Source: an uncultured Hellea sp. (GTDB lineage: Bacteria > Pseudomonadota > Alphaproteobacteria > Caulobacterales > Maricaulaceae). From it: 35,122 bases of DNA. Positions 16,005 through 25,139 of the stretch are shown here, piece by piece (the first letter of the stretch is position 1; each line of letters opens with the position of its first letter). A program made the position numbers and the translations under genes. The notes beneath the pieces are model-generated. The model was not told the origin of the DNA and searched no databases. It was given only the letters and a program-made list of their open reading frames with translations. The DNA lies in NCBI GenBank assembly GCA_905477785.1, contig CAJQGR010000028.1, positions 1-35,122 of the forward strand. The letters run 5' to 3'.

Positions 16005-16715
16005 GTGTTCAAACGCTTCATGGAGTTTAAATTAATTCAGATAATCTCTGGCTTACTAATTGCTCTATATATGCTACTTGTTAAACATACTACTAAGTGG
16101 TCGATAGAAAACGAAACCTTATTGAATGAAATTATTAAGAATGATCAGGCATTCATCTTGATAACATGGCACTCTCGTCTGTTGATGTTGAATGCTATAT
16201 GGAATGATAATAGGCTAAAGCCTTATGTGTTGATATCAAAATCTCGTGATGGAGCTATTATAACCAATGCTTGTCGATTTCTGGGGGTAAAAACAATACG
16301 TGGCTCCATAAAAAATAATAAAGGGAATAATTCAAAAGGAGGCAAATCAGCATCCCATGAAATCATCAAAGCTTTAAATAATAAAGGTTGTATAATTATA
16401 ACACCTGACGGGCCTAGTGGACCAAGGCAGTATATGAAAAATGGAGCTTTACGTATTGCACGCATCGCTAATGTGCCTATATATCCAGTAATATTTTCAA
16501 TTCAGAAAAGGAAGATTTTTAAAACATGGGATCGTTTTGTATTCCCATTACCCTTCAATAAAGGAAAAATTATTTGGTCAAATCCAGTTAATATTTCAAA
16601 AAAAACAACTGACAGAGAGCTTGAGAATATTCAAATTGAAATAGAAAATATAATGAATGACTTAATTGACTTTGCAGATTCAGCATGTGGACACTGTCCA
16701 ATAAAAAAGAATTAA
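16005..16715 (+). CDS. DUF374 lysophospholipid-acyltransferase-family protein
   Basis: A 236-residue protein with an N-terminal membrane helix (about residues 10-27) and a soluble domain related to the glycerolipid/lipid A acyltransferases. Seen: 'TWHSRLLML' with the likely catalytic His56, 'SKSRDGAIITNA', and 'PDGPSGPR' (134-141). Family members sit beside kdtA in many alphaproteobacteria, which suggests acylation of lipid A or a related lipid, but no specific reaction is established to my knowledge. It starts with GTG at 16005, supported by AGGGAG 8 bases upstream. It leads a tightly packed run with kdtA, lpxK and lpxL. Confidence 0.9.
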   Translation: MFKRFMEFKLIQIISGLLIALYMLLVKHTTKWSIENETLLNEIIKNDQAFILITWHSRLLMLNAIWNDNRLKPYVLISKSRDGAIITNACRFLGVKTIRGSIKNNKGNNSKGGKSASHEIIKALNNKGCIIITPDGPSGPRQYMKNGALRIARIANVPIYPVIFSIQKRKIFKTWDRFVFPLPFNKGKIIWSNPVNISKKTTDRELENIQIEIENIMNDLIDFADSACGHCPIKKN

Positions 16716-16717
16716 AA

Positions 16718-17998
16718 ATGGAAAGAAATTTTCTACTTCATGTATATAGATATTTTATGATTTTAATGAGTCCAGTTTTATGGATATGGATAAAATATAG
16801 GCTCCTTAGAGGAAAAGAGGAATGCCATAGAATAAAAGAAAGATTTGGTTATCCAACTATTGTTCACCCGAAAAAAAAAATAATTTGGTTACATGGTGCC
16901 AGTGTAGGAGAAGTAAAGACATTATTCCCATTAATCCCAAAAATAGTATCTGATTACCCAGATACTTTCTTTCTTATTACCAGTGCAACGCGATCATCCG
17001 CTGATTTAATTGCCAAAAATCATCTTCCTAACACATATCACCAATATATACCCCTCGATATTCCTAAAGCTGTAAATTCATTTGTAGACTACTGGGAGCC
17101 TGATATACTTATAATTACAGAGTCTGAAATATGGCCAAATCTTTTAACAAAAACAAAATCAAAAAATATACCCATTGCACTTATAAATGGACGTTTTTCT
17201 AAAAAGTCAATCAAGACATGGGGCCTTATTAACAAGACAGCACAAATAATATTTGGTTACTTTGATCTTATCATATCTGGAGATAAAAATACTCACAATT
17301 TTTTAAAAAGTATTATAGGTGATAAAGTTCAATATCTAGGAAACTTAAAGTCCAACACCTCTTGTCTTTCAGTTAATAAAATAAATCATGAAAAATTAAA
17401 GACTCAAATTGGAAATCGTCTTGTTTGGTGCGCAGCAAGTACACACAAAGGTGAAGAAAAATATATCATAAGCGCGCATAAAAAATTAAGAGAAAAATTT
17501 CCGAACCTATTGATAATAATGTCGCTAAGACACCCCGAAAGGGCTAAAAGTGTACTTAAACAAATGGGTGATTTATCAGTTTCAATTCATTCCCATGAGG
17601 ATGCAATCACAAACAAAACAGATATCTACCTTATTGATACAATTGGTGATATGGGTTTGGCTTATTCATTATCAAAAATAACTTTGGTATGCGGTTCATT
17701 AATCAAAGGGTTAAAAGGGCACAACCCTATCGAACCCGCTCACTTTTCCAATGCTATTTTAACGGGTATTCATTTTGATAGTTTTTATGACACATATATG
17801 TCTATGCTTGATTCAAAAGCAGCTACTAGTATATTGTTGGGTGATGATATTGAGAAACATGTGAGTGAACTATTGTCAAATCCAAACAAGCTTAAAAAAA
17901 AGCAGAAGTTAGCTCAAAACTTTGTTAATAATCAAATTTCTATTTTAGACTCAACTTGGAATAAACTAAGCCAGATAATTTCAGAGCCTAAAATATGA
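16718..17998 (+). CDS. kdtA: 3-deoxy-D-manno-octulosonic acid (Kdo) transferase
   Basis: A GT30-family transferase (426 residues from this start) that adds Kdo from CMP-Kdo to lipid IVA at the inner face of the inner membrane. An N-terminal anchor helix (about 12-27) precedes 'WLHGASVGEV' with the catalytic E65. Further family motifs are 'ITSATRSSA', 'ESEIWPNL' and 'GLKGHNPIEPA'. I prefer the ATG at 16718, two bases after the DUF374 stop; an in-frame ATG at 16685 would add 11 residues that do not resemble the family N-terminus. The stop overlaps lpxK as ATGA. How many Kdo units it adds cannot be told from the sequence. Confidence 0.95.
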   Translation: MERNFLLHVYRYFMILMSPVLWIWIKYRLLRGKEECHRIKERFGYPTIVHPKKKIIWLHGASVGEVKTLFPLIPKIVSDYPDTFFLITSATRSSADLIAKNHLPNTYHQYIPLDIPKAVNSFVDYWEPDILIITESEIWPNLLTKTKSKNIPIALINGRFSKKSIKTWGLINKTAQIIFGYFDLIISGDKNTHNFLKSIIGDKVQYLGNLKSNTSCLSVNKINHEKLKTQIGNRLVWCAASTHKGEEKYIISAHKKLREKFPNLLIIMSLRHPERAKSVLKQMGDLSVSIHSHEDAITNKTDIYLIDTIGDMGLAYSLSKITLVCGSLIKGLKGHNPIEPAHFSNAILTGIHFDSFYDTYMSMLDSKAATSILLGDDIEKHVSELLSNPNKLKKKQKLAQNFVNNQISILDSTWNKLSQIISEPKI

Positions 17999-18996
17999 AA
18001 GCCCCTGAGTTCTGGAATCATAAAAGTGGACGTGAATCAGCCCCAGTAATAAGAACAATTTTATCGCCTATAGGTTGGATATATGGCAAATTTGTATCAA
18101 AAAGTATAAATAACTCAATTGAGTATGATTCTGGAGTTCCTGTCATATGTGTCGGAAACGCAACCCTGGGTGGCACAGGTAAAACTCCGGTTACTATTTA
18201 TATATTAAAAAGCTTAAGGCGTTTAGGGTTAAATGCAGTTGGCTTAACAAGAGGATATGGCGGTCAAGAAAAAGGGCCAATACTCTTAAATGATAAACAT
18301 ACATCTATCGATGTAGGAGATGAACCATTATTGCTGGCAGAACATGCTCCAGTATGGGTTTCAGCTGGAAAAGATGACGGCGCTAAAGCCGCGGTAAGTA
18401 ATGGAGCATCTATTATTATAATGGATGATGGTCATCAAAACCAATTACTCAAAAAATCATTATCATTACTTGTAGTGGATGCTGAAATTGGTTTTGGTAA
18501 TGGAAAAATTTTTCCGGCGGGACCATTACGTGAAAACTTAAATGAATCGCTAAAACGAAGTGATGCGATTATACTGATGAAGCCAAATAAAGACTATAAA
18601 CCAGATTCTTTTTTATTAAGACAATTAAGAGATAAAGTTCTAATTCATGCTTATTTAAAACCAACCTCTATTTTACCAAAAGGAAAATTATACGCATTTT
18701 CCGGAATAGGCAGACCAAATAAATTTTTTGATAGTTTACGCAATTATGGAGGAAATATTATAGAAGCAATCTCATATTCAAATCATTATCAGTATAAAGA
18801 TATAGATATAGAAAATTTATTTGTATTAGCATCAGAATATGGAGCATCATTGATTACAACTGAAAAAGATTACGTCCGCCTCCCCAAAGGATATCGTAAA
18901 GGTGTTCATAAATGGCCAGTATCAGTACATTTTGAAGATGAGTTAACATTAAGGCGCCTGCTACATCCCTTTATTAAGTTACACAGAAAAAGATGA
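17995..18996 (+). CDS. lpxK: Tetraacyldisaccharide 4'-kinase
   Basis: A 333-residue P-loop kinase that phosphorylates the 4' position of the lipid A disaccharide at the inner membrane. Seen: the atypical P-loop 'GNATLGGTGKTP' (54-65), 'MDDGHQN' with the catalytic Asp, 'FPAGPLREN', and 'LITTEKDYVRLP'. Start and stop both overlap the neighbouring genes by 4 bases (ATGA on each side), so kdtA, lpxK and lpxL are almost certainly one transcript with coupled translation. Confidence 0.97.
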   Translation: MKAPEFWNHKSGRESAPVIRTILSPIGWIYGKFVSKSINNSIEYDSGVPVICVGNATLGGTGKTPVTIYILKSLRRLGLNAVGLTRGYGGQEKGPILLNDKHTSIDVGDEPLLLAEHAPVWVSAGKDDGAKAAVSNGASIIIMDDGHQNQLLKKSLSLLVVDAEIGFGNGKIFPAGPLRENLNESLKRSDAIILMKPNKDYKPDSFLLRQLRDKVLIHAYLKPTSILPKGKLYAFSGIGRPNKFFDSLRNYGGNIIEAISYSNHYQYKDIDIENLFVLASEYGASLITTEKDYVRLPKGYRKGVHKWPVSVHFEDELTLRRLLHPFIKLHRKR

Positions 18997-19874
18997 ATTT
19001 AAAAGCTAAAATAATTTGGAGACTCGAGGCAATAGTCTACGATATTATAAGTCTATTTTTTAGAATATTACCATTTAATATAGTTTCTAGTTTAGGGGCT
19101 GTTCTTTTTAAATTAATCGGACCCATGACAAACAAAAATAAAATTGTACGAACAGGCCTAAAAATAGCTTTTCCTGAAAAATCAGAAAAAGAAATAAACA
19201 ATCTAGTATTGAGACAGTGGGATAATATAGGTAGAACTTTTGCAGAATTCCCAGTATCACATAAAATTAAAATAATAGATAATAAAAATATATCTGTTAA
19301 CGGTTTGCATAAAGCAGTAAAAAACACTCCGGCATTATTTATTTCAGGTCATTTTGCAAATTGGGAAATAATATTAAGCCTTTTAATTGAAACAAAGCTT
19401 CCAGTACAGATAACTTACCGCAAATTAAATAACCCCTATATTGACTCTCGGATTCGAAAACAAAGAGAGAAGAATGGTGCAAAATTTTTAATACAAAAAT
19501 CAGGCCAAACAAGTGCTCGAAATTTATTAAAAGCACTTAAAAATAATCAAAGTATCGCAATGTTAAATGATCAAAAATTCAATGAAGGTATAAGCGTTCC
19601 CTTCTTTGGTGTTAATGCTATGACATCTCAAGGGTTTGTAAGGCTAGCCTTGAAAACAGATTTACCTCTCATACCTGTAATAGTTCAGAGAAATAAATCT
19701 AAATTCACTATAAATTTTTATGAACCCATAAATTTTATTAGGACTCGTAATAAATCTTTAGATGTAGAAAATGGTGTCATTCAAATAAATAGATTCATTG
19801 AAGATAGAGTAAAGGAAAATCCAGATCAATGGTTCTGGGCTCATAAACGTTGGCCTAATATACACTATAAATAA
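18993..19874 (+). CDS. Late lipid A acyltransferase, LpxL/HtrB type
   Basis: A 293-residue inner-membrane acyltransferase of the LpxL/LpxM family with an N-terminal anchor segment (about 15-45) and the HX4E catalytic pair H120/E125 in 'GHFANWE'. Further family features are 'NDQKFNEGISVPFFG' and 'WFWAHKRWP' near the end. These enzymes transfer a secondary acyl chain, often laurate, from acyl-ACP to Kdo2-lipid IVA. Chain length and position cannot be assigned. It is the last gene of the lipid A run and ends 4 bases from the convergent chorismate mutase; a 12-base palindrome AATTAGCTAATT spans the junction, too AT-rich to call a terminator. Confidence 0.93.
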   Translation: MNLKAKIIWRLEAIVYDIISLFFRILPFNIVSSLGAVLFKLIGPMTNKNKIVRTGLKIAFPEKSEKEINNLVLRQWDNIGRTFAEFPVSHKIKIIDNKNISVNGLHKAVKNTPALFISGHFANWEIILSLLIETKLPVQITYRKLNNPYIDSRIRKQREKNGAKFLIQKSGQTSARNLLKALKNNQSIAMLNDQKFNEGISVPFFGVNAMTSQGFVRLALKTDLPLIPVIVQRNKSKFTINFYEPINFIRTRNKSLDVENGVIQINRFIEDRVKENPDQWFWAHKRWPNIHYK

Positions 19875-19878
19875 TTAG

Positions 19879-20199
19879 CTAATTAGCTTTGGTGTTTATA
19901 GCATCCCATTGCTTAAACTCATATGATATTGATGCTTCTATCAAATTACGCCAAACTATTTCAGCTATTTCCCTAGACAAGCCCTGTACTTTAGCTTCTT
20001 CAAGAACTTTACTAATAACATCTTCAATACGAGCAGTATCTCTTACATCATCTCTCTTATTCTTAATACGAGCAGCAGCAGTCATATATCGCTGGCGTTC
20101 AGCTAAAATTCTCACTAATTTTTTGTCTAATCTATCTACACCCAATCGAACTTCGGTCATATTATTACAGTTTTGTGGGCTATAATTATTTTTTATCAT
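19879..20199 (-). CDS. AroQ-type chorismate mutase
   Basis: A 106-residue all-helical protein with the chorismate mutase type II pattern: 'RLGVDRLDKKLVRILAERQR' near the N-terminus, 'AARIKNKRDDVRD' with the active-site Lys/Arg, and a C-terminal helix. It converts chorismate to prephenate for Phe and Tyr synthesis. It is a stand-alone mutase, not fused to prephenate dehydratase. The start at 20199 overlaps the end of the M23 peptidase by 14 bases; a later Met at 20160 would also keep the whole domain. The combination with a peptidoglycan hydrolase is unlikely to be functional. Confidence 0.9.
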   Translation of the reverse strand: MIKNNYSPQNCNNMTEVRLGVDRLDKKLVRILAERQRYMTAAARIKNKRDDVRDTARIEDVISKVLEEAKVQGLSREIAEIVWRNLIEASISYEFKQWDAINTKAN

Positions 20200-21121
20200 C
20201 TTTGGGCCATCTTATTAAAATCTCAGGATCTAGATTACGGTTACGCCACTTTAATCTCCAGCACAAATGTGGCCCTGTTGAGCGGCCTTTTGACCCAACC
20301 GTTGCAATTAATTGCCCTTGTTTAACATGTTCACCTTCAAAAACTAAGTTTTTTTCAGTATGAAGGTACATGGATATTAATCCCTGTCCATGATCGATCA
20401 AAACCATTGAACCCTCAAAATACAAATCATCGTCTGATAAACTTATTACCCCGTCAGCTGGAGCATATATTTTTGTTCCAATTTCAGCCGCAATATCAAC
20501 TCCATAATGAGGCTTTTTAGTAATTCCATTCAAAATACGTTGAGAACCAAAAGGAGATGTTTTATTCATATTTTTGAGTGGGTTTATAAATCCATTTTTA
20601 AACCCCATTTTAGTTTGTCTTGAAGCAAAACCTTGAGTTTTTTTTCTAGAACTTATTTTTATTTTTTTTAATTGTTCTTCATTAAAACTTGAAACTTGAG
20701 ATGGTGGTAAACCGTCAATTTTAGATATTGAATAATCTCGTTTGGGTATAATGAAATCTAAACGGTGCCCATTAACCTCTACAAAATTATCTCGTTCATC
20801 GCGATCAAAACCTATTATAATATTTCCATCAGAGCTTGAAGTTTCATAATAAAAGTCAGAAATACTCCTTCCAATTTTAACTTTGGTATTAGGTTTAGTT
20901 TTACAAAACACCATCCCTCCCTGCTCTAAAATACCCTTACATGATATTTCATCTAGAACTGTTTGTTTGGATAGGTAATCTTTAGAACTAACATTTAAAT
21001 CCAAACTGATTGACTTCATGATAGAATGGCCTGAAAGCATATCGTTAAAATTGAACACATTGGATAATAAATAATATGATAGAAAAGTAAGAAAAAACAC
21101 TTTTAATGATCCTTTTTCCAA
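20186..21121 (-). CDS. M23-family (LytM domain) envelope protein with an altered zinc site
   Basis: A 311-residue protein with an N-terminal signal or anchor (hydrophobic to about residue 25), a central domain of unknown role, and a C-terminal M23/LytM domain (about 185-300). The zinc ligands H205 and D209 ('HYGVD') and H254 ('MYLH') are present. In the usual HxH motif the second His is Cys: 'TGPHLCWRL' with H285 and C287. Active relatives cut peptidoglycan cross-bridges in the periplasm, while those with broken sites activate amidases. A Cys could still bind zinc, so I leave activity open. It overlaps DUF2093 by 19 bases and chorismate mutase by 14. Confidence 0.9.
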   Translation of the reverse strand: MEKGSLKVFFLTFLSYYLLSNVFNFNDMLSGHSIMKSISLDLNVSSKDYLSKQTVLDEISCKGILEQGGMVFCKTKPNTKVKIGRSISDFYYETSSSDGNIIIGFDRDERDNFVEVNGHRLDFIIPKRDYSISKIDGLPPSQVSSFNEEQLKKIKISSRKKTQGFASRQTKMGFKNGFINPLKNMNKTSPFGSQRILNGITKKPHYGVDIAAEIGTKIYAPADGVISLSDDDLYFEGSMVLIDHGQGLISMYLHTEKNLVFEGEHVKQGQLIATVGSKGRSTGPHLCWRLKWRNRNLDPEILIRWPKDDKK

Positions 21122-21309
21122 GCCACTAAACTAGCTTGCGCATCTTTATATGCCTCTTGTTTTATAGAACTCCAGTAACGCAATGAATGCAGAGGTATTT
21201 TTTCTTTTGTTATAGCACAAAACACAAAAATACCGTCCTTTAATATTGTAAAGTCTGATTCCCCATAATGAACCTTTGCTTCACCAGAATTTTTAAATGA
21301 TAAATCCAT
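21103..21309 (-). CDS. DUF2093 family protein
   Basis: A 68-residue small protein with the family pattern 'AKVHYGESDFTILKDGIFVFCAI' split over residues 11-33 and the hallmark 'IPLHSLRYWS' followed by 'QEAYKDAQASL'. The function is unknown. In alphaproteobacteria it is regularly encoded directly downstream of xseA, as here (39 bases). A CAITKEKIP segment resembles half of a metal-binding knuckle but has only one Cys. It overlaps the M23 gene by 19 bases, so the pair is probably translationally coupled. Confidence 0.9.
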   Translation of the reverse strand: MDLSFKNSGEAKVHYGESDFTILKDGIFVFCAITKEKIPLHSLRYWSSIKQEAYKDAQASLVAWKKDH

Positions 21310-21348
21310 ATATAGCCTACCCTTATCTCTTAAAAGTATAAAAAATGA

Positions 21349-22821
21349 CTAAAATAAATCAGTCTGTTCAGAATTATGTGTTCTCTTTTTAGTAATTAAT
21401 TTCTTAATTTTTTCTTTTCTATCACTAATTATTGCATTTATTTTACCATCAGAAAAAGACATAACAATTTCACTATTTGGCTCAATCTGACTTTTAGTTC
21501 TAATTATATTTCCGTTGCCGTCATCAACAATGACATAGCCTCTATCCAACACTCTTTGATAGCTATAAGCATCAAGTAACTGACTATCACTGGAGAGCTT
21601 TTGACTTACATTGGTGATTTTATTAATTATTGCATTTGTTATTCGGCCAAATATTAGTGTGACTCTTTCTTCCTGAACAGAAATATTTCTCTTTATAGGT
21701 TGTTCATTTAACCTCAAGGATAAATTAATTAAGTCACTTAACTGTCTATCAATCAATGTCTCAATATTTGGGATTTTAGAGGATATCAAAGAGAATTTTT
21801 GAATGAATGGTTCAAATATTACTTTCGGTTTAACCATCTTTGCTAATATTAAATCAAAACTTTGTTGCGGATGAGCTAATATACTATCTATTCGCGGTAA
21901 TTTGGAAGAAGCTAATGCTATTTTTTTTTCCTTAATATTCCGACTTAAACTTCGAAACAAGCGGCTTTCAAGTTCTGATATATTATTTTTTAAATCAACT
22001 AATACTGGTACAGCTTTTTCACCTGCTCCGGTGGGGGTTGGTGATCTATAATCTGCAACATAGTCCATCAAAGTCCAATCAGTCTCATGTCCAACAGCAG
22101 ATATTATTGGTATTTTGGACAACGAAGCTGATCTCACCACAATTTCTTCATTGAAACACCAAAGGTCTTCTATAGATCCACCTCCTCTAGCCACGATTAG
22201 TAAGTCAGGGCGAGGTATTTCCAAACCACTATTAAACCCCATGATTGCGTCAGAAATTTGCTTAGCTGCTTTATCGCCTTGCACTAAGACAGGCCATAAA
22301 ATTACATTCACAGGAAACCTTTCAGAAATTCGATGTAAAATATCCTGTATGACAGCACCAGTAGGAGAAGTAATCACTCCAATACTCTTAGGCATATAGG
22401 GTAATTTAATTTTTTTACTTGAATCAAAAACACCTTCATCCGAAAACATTTTTTTTCTTTTCTCTAACAGGGCTAAAAGAGCACCCTCACCTGCAAGTTG
22501 AATAGAACTAATTATTAATTGGTAATTAGACCTACCCGGGTAAGTTGAAAGTTTACCCTCGCATATAACCGCCATCCCTTCCTCTAACTTAACGGTAAGA
22601 TCATTCATGGTTCCTTTCCAAAGAATTGAATTTATTACTGATTTATTATCTTTTATATCAAGATAGCAATGACCAGATTTAGCAATTGTAACCCGCCCTA
22701 ATTCACCGCGAACTCTTACATGACCATACATATCTTCAACAGTTTGCTTTAAAGAGTAAGCTAGCTCGGAAACTGAATACTCTTTAATATTTTCTCTGAA
22801 TTTATTTGAATGTTCTGACAC
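21349..22821 (-). CDS. xseA: Exodeoxyribonuclease VII large subunit
   Basis: A 490-residue protein with an N-terminal OB-fold ('VRGELGRVTIAKSGHCYLDI'), the catalytic domain with 'ITSPTGAVIQDI', 'RGGGSIEDLWCFNEE' and 'SAVGHETDWTLMDYVAD', a long helical arm, and a C-terminal segment with 'RGYVIV'. With XseB it degrades single-stranded DNA to oligonucleotides and acts in repair. No xseB is in the window. The start is GTG at 22821 with GAAAGA 5 bases upstream; the next Met (residue 31) would remove part of the OB-fold. It is divergent from purD over 74 bases, the classical alphaproteobacterial arrangement. Confidence 0.96.
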   Translation of the reverse strand: MSEHSNKFRENIKEYSVSELAYSLKQTVEDMYGHVRVRGELGRVTIAKSGHCYLDIKDNKSVINSILWKGTMNDLTVKLEEGMAVICEGKLSTYPGRSNYQLIISSIQLAGEGALLALLEKRKKMFSDEGVFDSSKKIKLPYMPKSIGVITSPTGAVIQDILHRISERFPVNVILWPVLVQGDKAAKQISDAIMGFNSGLEIPRPDLLIVARGGGSIEDLWCFNEEIVVRSASLSKIPIISAVGHETDWTLMDYVADYRSPTPTGAGEKAVPVLVDLKNNISELESRLFRSLSRNIKEKKIALASSKLPRIDSILAHPQQSFDLILAKMVKPKVIFEPFIQKFSLISSKIPNIETLIDRQLSDLINLSLRLNEQPIKRNISVQEERVTLIFGRITNAIINKITNVSQKLSSDSQLLDAYSYQRVLDRGYVIVDDGNGNIIRTKSQIEPNSEIVMSFSDGKINAIISDRKEKIKKLITKKRTHNSEQTDLF

Positions 22822-22895
22822 GTATATCTTTCAAAATTTATAATTAACATATACATTAAAAAAAAAATAATGGAATCTTTAGATTAGGATAAATA

Positions 22896-24170
22896 ATGAA
22901 AGTTTTATTGATAGGTTCAGGCGGCAGAGAACATTCATTAATCTGGAAATTAAATCAGAGTAAATTAGTATCTGAACTTGCATGTCTTCCTGGTAATGCT
23001 GGGATTTCAGAAATTGCATCAGTCTTTCCAATTAAAGTTCATGAAATAGATAAAATAATAGAGCATGTTCTTTTAAAACAATATGACTTTGTAATCATTG
23101 GACCAGAACAGCCGCTAGCTATGGGACTTGTTGATAAATTAAAAAAGATAGGGGTAAAAGTTTTTGGCCCAACACAATCAGCAGCTCAGCTAGAAAGTTC
23201 TAAAGAATTTACGAAAAAATTATGCTCAAAATATAATATACCCACCGCTGACTATGGAGTTTTTGATAACCTAGAAGATGCTAAATCATATTTAAAAGGA
23301 ATGCGAGCACCTTATGTCCTCAAAGCAGACGGACTAGCTGCCGGTAAAGGTGTCTCCTTACCGGAAACATTAGAAGACGCGATTAGTGAACTGGAAGAAT
23401 TATTTTCAGGAAAGTTTGGCAACGCTTCCTCTAAAGTTCTGATTGAAGAATTTATGGAAGGACAAGAAGCCAGCTTTTTTGCAATATCTGATGGAGTAAA
23501 TGTTTTACCTTTGATTGCTGCTCAAGACCACAAACGAGTTTTTGATGGCGACACAGGTCCTAATACTGGCGGAATGGGTGCTTATTCTCCAACACCTGTC
23601 TTCAATGATGAAATTCAAAATATAGTAATGAATGAAATAATTATCCCAACAGTTAAGGGTATGGCTGCTGATGGTCATCCATATTTAGGAGTTTTATTTG
23701 CTGGGCTTATGATCACAAATGAAGGACCTAAACTAATAGAATATAATGCGCGTTTTGGTGATCCAGAGTGCCAAGTTCTAATGCGTCGGCTTGATTCTGA
23801 TCTCATGGATATTTTTCTTAAAGCAGAAGAAGGAAACCTTGACATTATTAAAGAGCTTATTTGGTCTAATAAACCTACAGTAAATATTGTATTAGCTAAT
23901 AAAGGCTACCCAGGTAAATACTTAAATGGAAGCATTATAAAAGGAACAGATGAAGCTAACGCAAAAGGCGAGGTTGTAGTATTTCATGCTGGAACAAAAT
24001 ACAACGAAAATGGTAAACTTTGTTCCGAAGGCGGAAGAGTTTTAAATATAACATCTCAAGCAGATACATTAATTAAAGCTTTAGAAAAAGCGTACAATGC
24101 AATTGATAATGACATAGTATGGGATGAAGGCTTTTGTCGTAGAGATATAGGTCACCAAGCAATAAAATAA
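22896..24170 (+). CDS. purD: Phosphoribosylamine-glycine ligase (GAR synthetase)
   Basis: A 424-residue ATP-grasp enzyme, the standard bacterial length. It catalyses step two of purine synthesis, joining glycine to phosphoribosylamine. Seen: 'GSGGREHSLIWKL' (8-20), 'LKADGLAAGKGV', 'GPNTGGMGAYSP' and 'NARFGDPECQVLMRRL' with the metal-binding residues. It is monofunctional, with no fused PurM or PurN. Its stop is 24 bases from the convergent end of ribF, with no clear terminator between. Confidence 0.98.
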   Translation: MKVLLIGSGGREHSLIWKLNQSKLVSELACLPGNAGISEIASVFPIKVHEIDKIIEHVLLKQYDFVIIGPEQPLAMGLVDKLKKIGVKVFGPTQSAAQLESSKEFTKKLCSKYNIPTADYGVFDNLEDAKSYLKGMRAPYVLKADGLAAGKGVSLPETLEDAISELEELFSGKFGNASSKVLIEEFMEGQEASFFAISDGVNVLPLIAAQDHKRVFDGDTGPNTGGMGAYSPTPVFNDEIQNIVMNEIIIPTVKGMAADGHPYLGVLFAGLMITNEGPKLIEYNARFGDPECQVLMRRLDSDLMDIFLKAEEGNLDIIKELIWSNKPTVNIVLANKGYPGKYLNGSIIKGTDEANAKGEVVVFHAGTKYNENGKLCSEGGRVLNITSQADTLIKALEKAYNAIDNDIVWDEGFCRRDIGHQAIK

Positions 24171-24194
24171 ACCAAGATAACAATGCTCTTAAAC

Positions 24195-25133
24195 TTATAT
24201 AATATTAAAAAGTAATTTAGCTCCAATACAATCCTTTTGGATTTGCTCTTTTAAATCGTTTAATGATGCAAACTTCTTCTCTGGTCTGATAAAACTTCTA
24301 AAACGCACTTTTATTTCTTGATTATATATATCACCATCAAAATTGAATATATGTACTTCAAGAAGAGTTAACTCGCCACCCACAGTCGGGCGTTTTCCTG
24401 CATTAGCGATAGCAGGCAGCCATGATTTAGAATAAGGTAGCTTAACTTCAACACAGTAAACACCCAACTTAGGCCTTATTAAATCACCAAATTCTAAATT
24501 AGCTGTTGGAAATTTAATAGTTCGACCTAATTGCCGTCCCATCTTAACAATACCATCCACTATCCAAGGTCGTGATAACATATGAGCGGCATGGAATACA
24601 TCACCCGTTTTAATAGCATTCCTAATATTAGTACTTCCATATTTTCCATATATTTTATGTAGTCCAAGTGTATCCATAATTGTGACTCCTATATTATGAA
24701 GAGCACAATATTTTTTCATACTTTCGACGTTGCCACAGCGGTTTTTTCCAAATTTATAATCTTGTCCAACAACAATATGCTTAGCACCTAAACCTTCATG
24801 CAATACTGATTTTATAAATTGTGCATCATTCATATCTCTAAGGCATGAATCAAAAGGTATTTCATAAAGTCTTGAGACACCTAAATTCATCATTATCTCT
24901 GCACGTACTTTTGGGCTCATAAGACGGAAAGGGGAAATTTCTGGTTTAAAGTACTTTATAGGGTGTGGACGAAATAAACCTATACCCATTTTTAGATTAC
25001 AAGTATTAGCAATTTCTAGAGCCTTTGAAATGACAACTTGGTGACCTCTATGAAGACCATCAAAATTTCCTAGAGCAATAACAGCATTTTTATCATCATT
25101 AGATAAATTTCTATAATCGTTTAAAGTTTTCAC
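24195..25133 (-). CDS. ribF: Bifunctional riboflavin kinase / FAD synthetase
   Basis: A 312-residue protein. The N-terminal nucleotidyltransferase domain has 'LGNFDGLHRGHQVVI', and the C-terminal riboflavin kinase domain has 'GRTIKFPTANLEF'. It converts riboflavin to FMN and then FAD. It is the last gene of a minus-strand run (MaoC 6 bases upstream). Alphaproteobacteria often carry ribF beside a MaoC protein and a TIGR01459 HAD hydrolase, as here. FAD supply suits the flavin-dependent acyl-CoA dehydrogenases further upstream, although the linkage is probably ancestral rather than specific. Confidence 0.97.
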   Translation of the reverse strand: MKTLNDYRNLSNDDKNAVIALGNFDGLHRGHQVVISKALEIANTCNLKMGIGLFRPHPIKYFKPEISPFRLMSPKVRAEIMMNLGVSRLYEIPFDSCLRDMNDAQFIKSVLHEGLGAKHIVVGQDYKFGKNRCGNVESMKKYCALHNIGVTIMDTLGLHKIYGKYGSTNIRNAIKTGDVFHAAHMLSRPWIVDGIVKMGRQLGRTIKFPTANLEFGDLIRPKLGVYCVEVKLPYSKSWLPAIANAGKRPTVGGELTLLEVHIFNFDGDIYNQEIKVRFRSFIRPEKKFASLNDLKEQIQKDCIGAKLLFNII

Positions 25134-25139
25134 GCTATA

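Noticed and set aside
19873-19884. Palindrome AATTAGCTAATT as a two-way terminator between lpxL and chorismate mutase
   Set aside because: Stem is AT-rich, has no room for a loop and overlaps both stop codons; no U-tract follows.
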